From Phragmites australis (lineage: Eukaryota > Streptophyta > Magnoliopsida > Poales > Poaceae): a stretch of DNA of 64,000 nucleotides. Shown here piece by piece: positions 23,337-35,272 of this stretch (the first letter of the stretch is position 1; each line of letters begins with the position of its first letter). The notes below the pieces were generated by a model, which was not told the origin of the DNA, ran no database searches, and saw nothing but the letters and a program-made list of their open reading frames with translations. The position numbers and the translations under genes are program-made. The stretch is from NCBI RefSeq assembly GCF_958298935.1, contig NC_084940.1, forward strand, positions 10,074,001 to 10,138,000, in the 5' to 3' direction.

Positions 23337-26083
23337 ATGGCACCGCGCATCAGCAACAAGCCAGATTTCCCTAAGTCCAAGTGCAATACGGCGAGGCTAA
23401 AACAAAAGCGCAACATCGGCCTACTTCCTTATCGCCTATATTTTAGATACCGCTCCGAGAAGAGCGTGTCTGCTCCCAGCAAGGGGGAGGTTGTCATGTT
23501 TGTTTTCTTCTTGCTGGCCTGCTACTTGTTGACCTTCTCCCGAGTTCTTCACCACCATCATTACCTTCTACGACATCCACCACCTCCATCTTAACCCTAA
23601 TTCCACTAGCATGCTGAGCATCTTTTCTCATATGTGCGAGAATTTCATTGGGGTCGAACCGTGTCTCAATCTCTTCCAATTTTTCTACTCGGCCTGATCG
23701 GTGATCAAACCGGCCACTGGGAGCTGCGGGTTCAGTCTCCGCAATGGCATCGTGGATTCCTACCTCAAGATGGGCCTCAAATCATCATGGTTAGGCTGCA
23801 GGGAGGATTGGTTCTACCTATCGACAAACAACGCCTTGAACAACCAACGCTGGTCACCGAAAACTAAGGGAGCACCCCAAAGACAACTCTAGAGCTGCCG
23901 ACCCTCGCCACTCTGGTCAAGTGGCTTGGGGAAGCTGGGCTTATGGGATTGGACATTATCCTTGATTTCATCAAGTGCCAGTTGTGCCCCTTGTGGAGGA
24001 GTGCTCATCAGACATTCCTGTACACTAGGAGTGACGATGACACCTGGAAGAGCTCCATGGGTAACATCATAGACATTTTTGGCATTTTTTGTATGCTTGG
24101 TGCATGCCTCTTTACATACTCCTACTGTTCGGATCTTACCGATGAGATCATCGATTCACAGACCTAGCCGACCGTCAATCTAGTCATGGTACAGAACTAA
24201 TCAGAGCCAGACTAATCAGAGCCAGCCAGTGACCACATGTGGAGATTTTGCAAGCGGTGCCAAACGGCAGAGGGTTAACCAACCCTACCCCGACCAGACT
24301 CGCTCCGACCAGACCGACACCAACCAGACATGCTCTGACTAGGGTGGCACCGACCAGACACACTCCGACCAGGTTGAGGATGAGGCTCATGCTCACCCCT
24401 CCACCCACGCGGTAAGTTTCCTGGTTAGGTGTAGATACTCTGGAAGTTTTCTTTGTTTCTTGACTCCGTAGTCTGTTGTCGTTATAGGTCCTCAACTCCA
24501 CCACAGGCCTCAGTTACAAATCCTACTCAGGCACCTCAGCAAGATGCTCCAGCTCCCCAACCTCCAGTAGCTCCGATGCCAGGAGCACCAGTCGTGACCT
24601 CCATGTCTGTGGAGCTAGTCATGGAGCCCGCTCCGGGCTCCGACATGCTTTCCTTTTCCACCAGCCTTCCCACCTCTATCCGAAGACTGATCGCTGAGAA
24701 GGAGCTGACGGACAATAGGTGAGTTGATCTGGAGAGGCTGGTGGCCGAAGAGAAGGAGGCAAGGTGCTTGCTTCAATGGGAAAATGCTAAGCTTCAATAG
24801 GAAAATGCCGCGCTCACTACAGAATACTATCAGCTCAAGGAGGATGATTGAAAGACCCGTGGTATTCTTGAGAAAGCCTTTAAGGCAATCTGGCAACCCC
24901 TAAGGAGCATCGGGCTGAACGATGAAGACCGCTCTGGGCTGGGCCTACACCATCCACGTCCTGATGGAGAAGTTTGCCCATCTCCTAGGCATCCTTGCAT
25001 CGAGGACCTCAGAGGATGTGACGATGGCGGTGAAAGACGCGACAGCATATGTTCTCAAGTGCTACCGCTGTCGCGACCCTAGCTTCAACCTTGAGACTGT
25101 CCAGGTGGGTTCATGCCCGCCGGTCCTGCAACCATGGAGAGGCTAAAGGTGGAGTGTCAAGGGTCGGTGGATTTCATAGGGTCTATCTTCTATGTGGAGA
25201 CCATCGATGGGATCGTAGAAGAAGAGTAAACCTTAAACTATAATTTAGGCTTGTATTATGCATGAATGAAGCTTTTAATTTCTATAATAAGCTTGTGTCA
25301 CTGCTATGATTGTAGATTCCCCGAATTAAACACCCCTCCTTCTCACTACGAGCCCCCGACCACGCCTCCTGCTCACTCCGAGCCCTCGACCACGCCTGTT
25401 GATAATGTAAACGACTAGCACAGTCTGGAAGCTATGATCGAGTGTGAGCTTAGGTTTGCGGTCGAGCGAGAGATCCTGCAAAGCGATCTTCAAGGTGCAT
25501 TGGTACTACCACCATTAAGCCACGTGTATCCCCAGGCTAGCCAAGTGAGACTCAACCAGCTAACTTCTGCGTGGTTTGTGATCTGTTCGGTGACCAGCTT
25601 GTCGGGAGGAGCTGTTGGCGGTGAAGAGAAACTTGGAGTGAGTGATGAGGGAGCACGACTAGCATCGGGCGCGTTTCTAAGATCATCTCAGTCATGCGTT
25701 CACCCCCTTTAACTCACTGTTTTGGGCTGCCGGCATTCAGCTCCGCCCCACTCTTAGAGACACCATGACTGGTCATGTCGACTGGTTCTTGGCGGCCACC
25801 GAGGAGGCGGGTCCGCTCGATCAGAGGCTGCGCAGGAACATTAGTGACCACTTGTTTGCAACCGCAATCCATGGCGCCTGCCTTGCCTTCGCTTATGTCA
25901 ATGAGCACTTCCCTGATCTGGACCTTGTTCCAACAATCTCTGAAGGCTTCGTCGGCGTTCGGAAGACCACAAAGGGACTTCATGACCTTACGGGGTCATT
26001 TCTTTTGGCGGCTCAGTATCTGCTTTGGTTTGTCTGTTTGACACGTAGAGGGGCATCTTCTGATCCTAAGAATACCGAATAAA
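23337..26083 (+). pseudogene. Antisense ORF of the Gypsy element (Transposase_28 / putative gypsy-type family)
   Basis: The frame opens MAPRISNKPDFPKSKCNTAR and continues with LLPYRLYFRYRSEKS and APSKGEVVMFV, the usual start of the grass family named putative gypsy-type transposon (Transposase_28). Downstream pieces are KMGLKSSWLGCREDWFYLS (23770-23830) and QPLRSIG. A Pro/Thr-rich repeat region follows at 24290-24400, then a coiled-coil-like Glu-rich part (24690-24860), and a C-terminal piece at 25765-26083 with FPDLDLVPTISEGF. Several stops and frameshifts break it. It lies opposite to gag/protease, so it would need its own promoter, perhaps in the LTR. The function of this family is unknown. 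Confidence 0.72.
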
Positions 26084-26599
26084 ACCGTTAGAAACAGGCC
26101 CTGAGCATTACCTGAGAGGTTACTTTGTAAGGCGAGGGCCTGCTTTTATGTAAACTTTTCCTGTGTTTATGTGGCAAGTAGGTTCTGGGTGTTTGTTACA
26201 TTTAGGGGGGGGGGGGGCAAGGCCTTCCATACCACTTGCTAGTTAGGTTCGTGGCACCTAGGAAAACCCTTGGCACAACAATCCCTTTGGTGGTGACCAG
26301 CGCTTAACCCATGTTAGGGCTTGTGGCTTCATTGTTATTATCCCCAAGCTACCTATATCCTTGAAACTGCATGAGTGGCAATTTTAATCCCCACTCAAAC
26401 AGTTTGGTGCTCACCACATGAGCGAACCGACAAAATAACTAGTAGCACGGAAAAATAAGAAAAAAATAGGACTAGTGACGACATGGACCTTCACCGGGTG
26501 ACCACAGGGCAGGGCTTGATGTTCCTAGGCTGCGATCCAGGAGTTAGCTCGACCATATCTTTGTGTTGCTAAAAACGGTGATGACCCCTTCCGAACCAG

Positions 26600-26915
26600 G
26601 GATCTTGATTGCCTAGTAAGTGTAGTGGGCAATGAGCATGAACAGAGCTATCGCCGGTCGCCCTAGGATTGCGTTGTAAGTGGTCCCAAAGTCCATCACA
26701 TCGAAAAGGACCCTTTCGGTCCTAAACTTACTCAGCGAACTGAAGGTGACAAACAACTTGATTTGCCCCAATGGCTTAGTCGAGGAGCCAAGGGTAATTT
26801 CGAAGAAGGGAGGAGATGGTTTCAACTTGCTCCTTAGAATCTACAAGGTGTCCTGCGTATCGACGAAGAGAAGGTTGATGGAACTCCCTCCATTGACCAG
26901 TACGTGACCTAGTCG
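26600..26915 (-). pseudogene. Gypsy retropepsin-like protease, active site altered
   Basis: The - strand reads GHVLVNGGSSINLLF, then TKPLGQIKLFVTFSS, VLFDVMDFGTTYNAILGRPA and LIAHYTY. This is the order of a Gypsy aspartic protease: the active-site loop, the flap region, and the second-half ILGRP motif. The residue before GGSS is normally Asp. Here the codon at 26892-26894 reads Asn, which fits a single G-to-A change, so catalysis is expected to be lost. A stop lies in the linker and another after HYTY. The domain follows gag in one reading direction. Confidence 0.82.
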
Positions 26916-26999
26916 GATGTTTTCTACCGTGGGTTCGACCACGATGGGATAGCGACTAGGGCATCTGACACACGCGGGGTGGTCTACCTAGCTGAAGGT

Positions 27000-28560
27000 G
27001 AGGGGTACATCCGACCACTTCAGACAAGGGCTCGGGCTCGGTGTGGTTGCTCACACCTCATGGACCACCGACTTGTATTCCCTATTCGAGGAATAGGCTG
27101 CGAGACCCTCAAAGATTTGGTAGACAATGTGATCGGCCTAATGGAAACCAAGTGCCAACTGGTCGGGGTTGGCCCCATCCTTACCATTATCATCGCGTCT
27201 GGGTTTACATCCCCCAAGCTCCTTCTTGATGATGCCCTATGCGACCTTGCATTCAGTAAGGTCGTGGGTGTCTCTGTAGTGGATCGGGTAGTAGCCTCGA
27301 ACCTTCTTCTCATCCTTTTTCTCGAAGCACCAGAGTAGTTGGGCGGTCTGCTCGACCACCATGACATTGGGCAATCATGCCTTGCATTTGACCTTTTTCT
27401 CCTTTCGACTGACCCCTTTAAAAGAGGCAGACTAGTCAGAGGTTGGCTGCGGCTTTGGGCCGCTCTGGCGCTCTTGGGCCTCAGCGGCCTGCGCACACTT
27501 GTCCGCGAGCTCAAAGAGCTCAGTGGTACTCCAGACCTCCTTGGTGGCTAGCTTTTCAACCATAATTTGGTCTCTAACCCCCTCAGAATGCTATGACCGT
27601 GAACTCACCTGTGATCCTTGGAATGATATTATGGCACTCGATGAAACACCAGATGTAGTCTCGCAGCGACTCACCATGTCACTACCTGACTTGTTACAGG
27701 TCGTCCTCGACCCCTGGTCGGATGTAGGTCCCCTAAAAGTTGGTGACAAACTAGTCGCACAAGTCCTCCAATGAGTGAACCGACTCGCGAAGGGAGGTTC
27801 ATAAGCTAGGACCATCCTGACCCAGCCAAGGCGGTCGGGAAATAGTTGGCCACGACTTTTCTGTGACCTCCTGTGGCCTGCATCATGGTGGTGTAAATCT
27901 ATAGGAACTCCTCAAGATTGATCGAGCCATCGCATCTTTTTTTTTGCTAGGACAAGCCAAAATTGTCCGACCAGCGCACCTCTTGTAGCTGAGCGGACAA
28001 GGCGTTGCATCTCATCCCATAATGGGGAGTTTCTCACTGATAGGTGGCGGTGCGTGCTCGGGGAGAGAGACGGCGATCTCACGGCCCTGGCAATTGGGTG
28101 AAGGAGTTTGACGCCTCCATGTGGTTGGGGGTGAGTTGTAGGGCTACTTGCCCTTTTCCTGCTCCCGCCGAGTATGATCTTCCTGCTCCCAGTCGGCCCT
28201 CTGGCCTTGGATCATGCCGCGGAGGTAAGTGGGTCAGCCATCCCAATGTGATGGGGGTCTCCAAGTACTTCCTATCACGTAGGGAGCACATGATCTTTCC
28301 TACCGCATGGCCTGCTATGATTCTTGGCTATCGCAACCTTCATCAGTCCTTCCGATGGATGTGGTGTTTGCCACCATGGTTTGGCATCGGGCGGTCTCTA
28401 CCAAGAGGGCGAGGTCGCATAGTCATGGTGCTTTCGGTGGGTGGCTAAGAAGCATTTGCATGGTCTACGGATTCTGCACGGGCATCATGGCCTCGTTGTC
28501 AAGCTGCTAAGCATGAAGCGGTGACATATCGCGAAGAGGGGAGTCTCCAGCACTCTCGTG
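27000..28560 (-). pseudogene. Gypsy gag (broken), - strand
   Basis: On the - strand the gag core appears near 27930-27700 as a frame with TTMMQATGGHRKVVANYFPT and ALAGSG. It is followed by a linker with ELFELADKCAQAAEAQERQS (about 27525-27465) and a zinc-knuckle-side segment with RGYYPIHYRDTHDLTECKVA near 27300-27235. Several stops interrupt the frame. The leader 28100-28560 matches 2281-2877 of the other copy. It would have encoded the particle protein. Confidence 0.75.
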
Positions 28561-28995
28561 GTATTATGGTTTAGACGATGACGCCACCAAGGATAGTGCC
28601 CTATGCATGGGGCTGTATCAGAGTGCCTCCTTGCTTAGTGCCCTATGCGGGGGCTATATTGAAGTGCCTCCCTACTTAGTGCCCTGTGGATCATGTTCAC
28701 CATGACACCGACCATGTGTAGCTCACCGTTTGATTCCAGGTAGCTATGATGGCTGAGCTGCGTAGGTGGCGACATTGATGGCATCAGCTTTGCGATCGGG
28801 GTTGCACTGGTGGCGATGTTGATGCAGATGGAGATCTCTCCGGTGCAGTCGTTTGCCAGGAAGCTCTCTTTGCAGTGTGCAATGGAGTTCGCAAAGCATT
28901 CGAAGCAAGTGTCGAGCAACATCCACGCATTGTCGGCCCTAATCCGGCAGAACACGACCTCTGTGGACCTCGCGAGCACAACCATGGCTAGTGGA
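28561..28995 (-). other. Leader-like region of the - strand Gypsy with an open frame
   Basis: A 148-codon frame (29081-28635) contains DNAWMLLDTCFECFANSIAH and CTGEISICINIATSATPIAK. Part of the segment (28560-28660) still resembles the family leader, for example the shared ACAGCCCC region. The rest was not recognised and could be a gag N-terminal extension or foreign sequence. Confidence 0.35.
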
Positions 28996-31375
28996 TAATG
29001 CACCAGAGCAACCATTGATGGTCGATACATCTGCACAACTTGATAGAAATACAATTTGTAATGTTCTCCCATGTCATGCATTATTAAATTTCACATAAAT
29101 ATGTTTAACCAAACTAAAATTATCTGATCATAACATTCATATTGCACTCCCCAAATCTTGGGGTGCGCTCCCTAGATCAAAACAAAGAAGCATATGATCA
29201 ATGCGTCATATGCGACTAATACACTAATCAATAGAAAGTACAGGTAAATTGGGTTACCTTCTCACTAAGAACTGTTATGTGGATTTTAATTGACATGGGC
29301 ACAAAAAAAGTTCAGGAAAAGCATTGCCAAGCAAAAAGTTCACGGCAATATTATTTTTAAACCAATGCACCGTATTCTTTAAAAAAATATTATCTTTAAA
29401 CCAATGCACCGTATTCATGGCAATATTATCTTTAAACCAATGCACCGTACTCTTTAAAAAAAATGGAAGACCACGCTATACAAATGAAGCATATTGCTTC
29501 CATAAATGGCATCATCAACCAACAATTGGTATGCATGATGAGGATATCACAGACCTTGCTTATTTGGAAAGCAGGTCACTACCGGCAGTCGATCGTGGCC
29601 CAAGGGATGGTGACGATTGCGCATGACACTGGCCCATACAATATATAACCATGTAAGTTATTTTTTTCAATGATACAATTAACATCGAGGAGTCGCCCAT
29701 TATCAAATAGCCTCCCTCTTTTTCAACCCTCAGAAATGACAATTGCTCAATTTCGGATGCACCTATCAATCTGTCATTAACAATTGCCAATGTATCAATA
29801 TTTCTATGCCACCAAGAATCTTCCTCGTAAATGAATGCACATGTTCAAGTATTACTGTAAGAAATTGGTGAAAAAAAATTCATAGTGCTTGGTTTTGTAA
29901 CACAAAATTAAATAAACAACATTCAATCATTCTGCCCAACACAACACATTTCAACTAAAATATTGGTAAAATATCTATTTGCATCTAGAGCCAATGACGT
30001 ATGATACAAATTAATTAGCTAAACATAAATCATTAATTCAAGCATCCATGAACCAAAGAGTGATAAATTAGAAATGCACATACTCTAGCCATTCAAGCGT
30101 TCTATCGAACACGTTCTAGTCAATAAAACACATATACCTATATAGCTAGAGATGAGGATGAATTCTAGAGCCATCGAGGTCGTGATGTGGAACTTCACTG
30201 CATTGACCTATTCAGATGAAGGGATGGCATGAGGGGCAAAGTGACTATGGATGACTGCGATCTCGTTGTGCAGCGCAGACAAAAGCATGCCCCTCGAGTT
30301 GCGTTGTTTGCTAGCTATTGGCCGATGGTGGCAGGAATAGGAGGAGAACACGGCGCATTGGGACACCGCTTCAGGAGGGGGAGACTGAGCGGGGCAATGA
30401 TGGGTTGGTGTGGCCGTGAGTAATGGTGCTCTAAGCCCTGAAGAGCAACGAAGCACACACGACGATGCGGAGGGAGTTGCTCGTCGCTGATTTGGATCAG
30501 GGGAGGGGAGCAAGTTGGCATAGAGGGCGTAAAAAAGCATCCATATTGATACGGGGAGGGTATGGTGTAGGTCTGCGGGAACTAATTGATTGATTGACTG
30601 AACTTTCCAAATTAACATTGCGTGCGAGAAGAAATCCTGAAGGCTATGGTTTCTAAATTGATGGACTAATTGATTCGGTGGGAAGATGATTGTGTGTGAT
30701 TCCAAATTAATTACTAGGAAACTAACCACGTCTAGGAGGATTGGAGGCCAAATATGATCTCCAGTTGATTGCATGGTCTCTTTTTAGAAGGAAATTAATA
30801 ACCAAGATTAATGAGAGCAAATCAATGATTTCTCAACTGAGTGGGAGAATAATGGAGGGACAAAGCAATCTTGGCCACTAGATTCAGATATGAGAATTCA
30901 AATAGTTTTGTTGACTTGTTTGGGTGGAATATATGATTTCTAACGGCCGATGACAACTCATTCTGGGCTGTTGGATGCTACCAGATATGAGGGTGCTGAT
31001 TGTTTCATGGATATTTTTTTAGGTGTGCATATGATTGTTTCAACTCATGCTTTTTATAGTTTAGATGTGAAGGAGTTATATCTGAGACCCGTTTGAAACT
31101 TGACATAACTCGGTGCCAGTCCTGTATGAATTATATGAAATAGTTCCTGTATTTCAAATATAACATGACTGGACAACTTAATCAGTCCAAAATTTGTACC
31201 AGAAATTTAAACAAAAAGTTGTGACTGTTTATCTCTAATTCTTCAATTTTATGGATAGAAGTTGTACATGATTTTGATAAGAGTTTACGGTGTTCCAAGC
31301 AGGGCCCAAATGCTGTAGAAGTGGAATCGCTAGATTGATCCCAACATAACAGTGGTTAAGCGCAGCAGGGTAAGC
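28996..31375. other. Unassigned AT-rich DNA
   Basis: No recognised gene. A 188-codon frame on the - strand (30774-30208) covers a GC-richer island at 30180-30560 but shows no domain. The text near 31080-31300 reads like decayed TE sequence without clear ends. One small tandem repeat is listed separately. Confidence 0.45.
29345..29460 (+). repeat. Three-copy tandem repeat around AAACCAATGCACCGTA
   Basis: TTTAAACCAATGCACCGTA occurs three times, starting near 29353, 29395 and 29431, with units of about 42 and 36 bp. The units are linked by ATTCTTTAAAAAAATATTAT-like text. It is a short degenerate minisatellite. Confidence 0.8.
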
Positions 31376-31628
31376 ACTCTTCCTCTGTTTAGAAATAGTA
31401 GTCGTATTTTTTTAAGTTTTGGTTTTCGATGTTGAATTTGGACTAAGTTTTTCTCATAAAATAAATCATTTGTAGTTACAAAATCTATATAGTGTGAAAT
31501 TATTTTTATTTGTGGATCTAGTTATATAATTTTTATACACTAGATATTTTTATTATTTAATTAAATTCTAATTAAAAAAATATAATTTATTTTTTTCAAA
31601 AAATACGCCTGTCATTTTTAAACTAGAG
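31376..31628. mobile_element. Stowaway-like MITE (decayed)
   Basis: The left end CTCTGTTTAGAAATAGTAG and right end (reverse complement) CTCTAGTTTAAAAATGAC, each followed inward by CGTATTTTT, are Stowaway-type TIRs. TA follows the right end. The left TSD is not preserved. Confidence 0.6.
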
Positions 31629-31639
31629 TATTATATATT

Positions 31640-32850
31640 CCACGATGTTTGGACTTTGGGCGACATGGGCGAAAACGAAGGGCAACAGAGGAATAAAATC
31701 GCTGCCTGGTCAGCCTCCGGATCACCAATCGTGGCGGTGGCCCGTGACTGTTAGGCGAGTAGGCGACGACTGCGATGGCCGGCCGACCGGCCGGACCAAC
31801 GAACGGATCCGATTCGTGCGCCGCGCGCCACCCACCGGCCGATCTCGTGGGCTCGAGCTCGTTCCGAACGCGCATGAGTGGGACCACTTCGCGGCCACTT
31901 AGTTGGTAAATAGGCTACCGCAGGTCACAGCTCCGCCACTCACTGATCCCACGTCGTTTCGTACGCGCTCCGTCCAATCCCGTGGCCGTGGTGGTCCTCT
32001 CCTCCCTCCCCGTCCTCGTGCGCGTGCCAGCGTGCGCACCAGTTGCGATAGATCGGTGCATGCACATCCATGCACTGCTCCTGCAACAGTGTGTTACGGA
32101 GCGTCCCTGACGTCTATTGATTAGTATTAAAGATAATTTTTCGATAAACTATTTATAAAATTGTCTCTTTACAATTTACAATTTTAATGATCACCTAATA
32201 TACATCATTTTCTGTACAGATTATCTCTTTAATAAGAGTTAGTGGTGTTATCTCTTTCCTCCACATAAGACGAATGCTAACATGAATCAGCTTATAGCTA
32301 ATTGATGTGTTCGTGTTGGAGACGCCTTTACTCCCACCTCCTTGCTTTGCTTGGTCCTTAAGTAATTGGTGCATCACATCTAGCTACGTCATCCGTCTCA
32401 AATATGAGTCCATTAAGTTTTATCCTAATTTGATTTTTTTAGTTTTTACCATCGATAGCTAATCATCATATGGATTGTCAAAATAAGAACGATACTACTA
32501 CATTTATCATAAAAAATACATTCATAAGATATAACTGTTCTTATTCAAAATAATATATATTATCAATTAGAGATCATATCTATATTCTAATGAACTTATA
32601 TTTCAGATCAAAGTGAGTAGCTGTGCCGACTGGCCGCTTTGCTGGTATCAGCGCACATCGGCGCCGTCTTTGTTACCGAACACGTTTGCCTTCGTTCTTT
32701 TGTAAGAACACTCGATCGATCACAAGACGGGATAGACGCGATAGGAGCTATACGATTTGGTAAAACACACGGAAAGGTATTGTACTACGTGGCCATGGAG
32801 GATTGGAGTTGGACCTTAGCTTATTAGACTCATGGTCAAGAGGTTTGTTT
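31640..32850. repeat. Block X, copy 1: low-copy GC-rich block duplicated at 52240-53190
   Basis: Shared landmarks in order are CCGCGC...GCCACCCACC...CTCGAG; GCTTGGTCCTTAAGT versus GCTTGGCCCTTAAGT; CACTCGATCG; TACGATTTGGTAAAA; and GGACCTTAGCTTA...GACTCATGGTC versus GGACCTTAGCTTAGACTCATGGTC. No protein-coding gene was recognised inside. GC-rich text at 31650-32110 has open frames on both strands from composition. A Stowaway MITE (32387-32617) interrupts this copy only. Confidence 0.75.
32387..32617. mobile_element. Stowaway MITE with TA target duplication, 231 bp
   Basis: The ends CGTCATCCGTCTCAAATATG and, in reverse complement, CTCACTTTGATCTGAAATAT are related Stowaway TIRs flanked by TA (32385-32386 and 32618-32619). 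The matching site in block X copy 2 (52961-52966, TAGCTA) lacks the element. Confidence 0.82.
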
Positions 32851-33391
32851 GGTCAAGCAGAGAATGTTAGCCATCTATCTAGAGTTTGGCTGTCGATGCA
32901 TGCATGGTTGGAGAGAGAGACAGAAGAGCAAGAGACGCAAGCAAAACTCATGAATGATCTAGCAGCAAACTAAAAAGGATTCCTCGCGGCCACCGCGTGG
33001 TGGCTTGGCTAAGCCGTGGCGTGGCGGCTCTCCATTCCTGATCTGAGCATGTCCACAAGCAGCCTAACTCGCGCACCAAGCGTGGCTCATATAACAGTCT
33101 AAATCGCGGCTCATATAATTTTTTTTTGATAATTTTTTCTCAATAACTTTTCTTTGAAAAAAATTTCCTAGTAACTTTTTCTCATAAAATTTTTTTCACA
33201 ATAATTTTTCTCTCAAAACTTTTGAGCCCGAAAAGTTTTTTTAAAAACTTCCCAAAAACGGTAAGTTTAAGCTACCTATGTAGCTGGGATCCGTATGCAG
33301 GGGTGAAGCTAGTAATTAGACATGAGGGCCATTGCAGCACGAATAACGGACATGGCAGCCAACATATGTTTTTAGATACAACAAAAGAAAT

Positions 33392-34010
33392 TTACATCTC
33401 TATTAACTTCAATTTAGCTTTAGGATTACTATCTTCGTCAAAGGATTTGATAATATCATCAGAGTTTATCCTCGCTGCCAATTCATTTTCAATATAAACT
33501 ACTAGGTAATCTCGTTGCCAATTCCTCACTCCCATTTTACTCCGGAGACGTGTCTTCGCAAGTTTCGTAGCTGAAAAGACTCTCTCGATTGCTGCTGTTG
33601 ACACCAGAAGAGTTATGACTAGTCTTAACAACCTGTCCACCACTGGATACGAAGAATCTTTACCCAACTTAATTAGTCCACTTGTTAGGTAAGCAAGTGA
33701 TGGCAACATTTTAAGGTCTCGATGGTTACATACATCAAGTTGAAAATGTGGTAGTTGGCACTCCAATTGAGCTCTTTCTTGACTTGAGAAATCAGCAGAA
33801 TAGTATTTTTCTACTAGAGTGCATACCTTTGTCATGTCGAAATGAGTCAAGTCTTCGATTCAAAGAGGCGCAAAGGGACAAAAGCTATTGATCAATTGCA
33901 ACATTAAAACACAACTACTTTATAATGGTGAAAAGTTGTGGTGTTATTATTCTTGTTCGAGATTTAGTCACATCAACATACCTGCAAAATTCAGTACATG
34001 GATAAATAAG
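33392..34010 (-). pseudogene. hAT transposase C-terminal dimerisation part
   Basis: The - strand frame 33850-33392 reads LVEKYYSADFSSQERAQLE, then YPVVDRLLRLVITLLVSTAA and IERVFSATKLAKTRLRSKMG. This is the hATC dimerisation signature (VS-A-IER-FSA). Upstream, RYVDVTKSRTRI near 34000-33960 continues the missing linker with stops. The piece is the natural continuation of the transposase that breaks off at 36833, so both halves belong to one element. Confidence 0.87.
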
Positions 34011-34429
34011 CTTCTTACACAAAAATAACAATGATATATGTGTGTGTGTTTGTGTATGGTACGCATATTATGTGTCTAGCCACAACTGTAGTTCACATTG
34101 CGCCTAGCCACTCAGCGAGCCTGTTGCCACAGGTTCTCTATGCGTGCCAGCCAAGTCGACGCAGACGTGGGCGTCCGCAACCTTCCCCTTTTTATCTTTT
34201 CCCGTAACGGTCCCCTTTTTATCTTTTCCCATTTTTTTCTCACGCATTTCGCTCTTGCCAACTACATCGCCCTCACCATCGCTGGACTTATTTTTCACTC
34301 ATCGCCATCGCAAGCCACCGCCCAACTCATCCCGCTACCACCTCCTCGTCGCCCTCTCAGTCTCCCATTCGATCTAGTTCTCTTGCACTGTCATTCGGTG
34401 GTGTCTATTCGTGCAGGTTAGTCAAATTC

Positions 34430-34985
34430 TGTGGCGGTTACATGTTATAGCAATCGCAACCAGGTTACATGTACCAGGTTGTGCTCAAAACAGTAACCAT
34501 GTTACATGTAATAGCAATCGCAACCAGGTTACATGTTATAACAATCGCAACCAGGTTACATGTAATCATAACCAGGTTGTGTTCGAAACAATAGATCATA
34601 ACTTTGATGTAATCAACATGCACGGTTACATGTTATAGCAATCGCAAATAGGTTGTGTTCAAAACAGTAACCAGCAAGTACAATAATTACAATCAATCCT
34701 AGTTTTTTAGGCAACAAGTGTAATAAGGATTACAACCAGTGAGTATTAGCAATAGTAACTAGGATGTATTGAATATGAATGGTTCATGTTATAGCAATTG
34801 CAACTAAGCTGTGTTTGAAACAGTAACTAGGAATTACAGAAATCGCAATTGATCCTAGTTTTTTTAGGCATCAAGTGTAATCAGTCGAAACTACCATATG
34901 CATGCAATCGTAACACACTAGGGGGGACTGTGTAATGAATTGCAATCAGTGTATATTAACAATAGTAACTACAAAGCATAACAGA
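34430..34985 (+). repeat. Degenerate minisatellite of GTTACATGT / TAGCAATCGCAACCAGG motifs
   Basis: Variants of GGTTACATGTTATAGCAATC and CGCAACCAGG alternate at least six times between 34430 and 34660. Further decayed copies (GTAACTAGGA, CAATCAGTG) run to 34985. The unit length varies, about 27-60 bp. The tract lies in the foreign insertion between the hAT halves. Confidence 0.75.
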
Positions 34986-35272
34986 TCACAACCGAAGACT
35001 TACATGGACATATGTCTTATCCACCACAAGTGTCACCATGGCGCTTGGAGCAATTGCAAGTGGGAGCGTCATTAACGATTTGTGTAGCAAAGGATCCATG
35101 GCTTGGAGGCGAGGATGTGGAGGCGCGGTACCGATGTGATCAGCATAGAGGAAGCTATCGCTGATGTTGCTGGATTCATGGTCGTTGGTGTTGTAACAGT
35201 TGCGATCGATCCAGGGGAATCGACGGTGTTGGCACAGGCGGAATTGTGAAACTCGCCACAGTTTGAGGCCGC

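Larger units (their letters stand above)
22109..28995 (-). mobile_element. Gypsy retrotransposon, family B, - strand, with antisense ORF and deleted pol
   Basis: Read on the - strand the order is gag leader and gag (28560-27000), protease (26910-26600), an ORF on the opposite (+) strand (23337-26083) and a 3' LTR (22855-22109). Reverse transcriptase, RNase H and integrase were not found. The poly-G run near 26205 may mark the deletion. The 5' LTR is missing: homology to the family fades near 28990. Extra antisense ORFs between pol and the 3' LTR are known in Tat/Grande-type Gypsy elements. The gag part aligns by eye with the + strand copy at 2281-3345. Stops interrupt every coding part. Confidence 0.82.

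Noticed and set aside
22893..23594. 233-codon + frame starting upstream of the antisense Gypsy ORF
   Set aside because: Family similarity begins only at MAPRISNKPDF (23337). The upstream part crosses leader sequence and is open by chance.
26202..26220. Poly-G run as a regulatory or G-quadruplex element
   Set aside because: A single homopolymer is prone to sequencing error. It lies where pol is deleted and has no partner runs.
27020..27514. 164-codon - strand frame in the Gypsy gag region
   Set aside because: It is out of frame with the gag homology, which is read in another - strand frame with stops.
30208..30774. 188-codon - strand frame
   Set aside because: No domain, low-complexity Pro/Ser stretches, no splice or promoter context. 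Possibly decayed TE.
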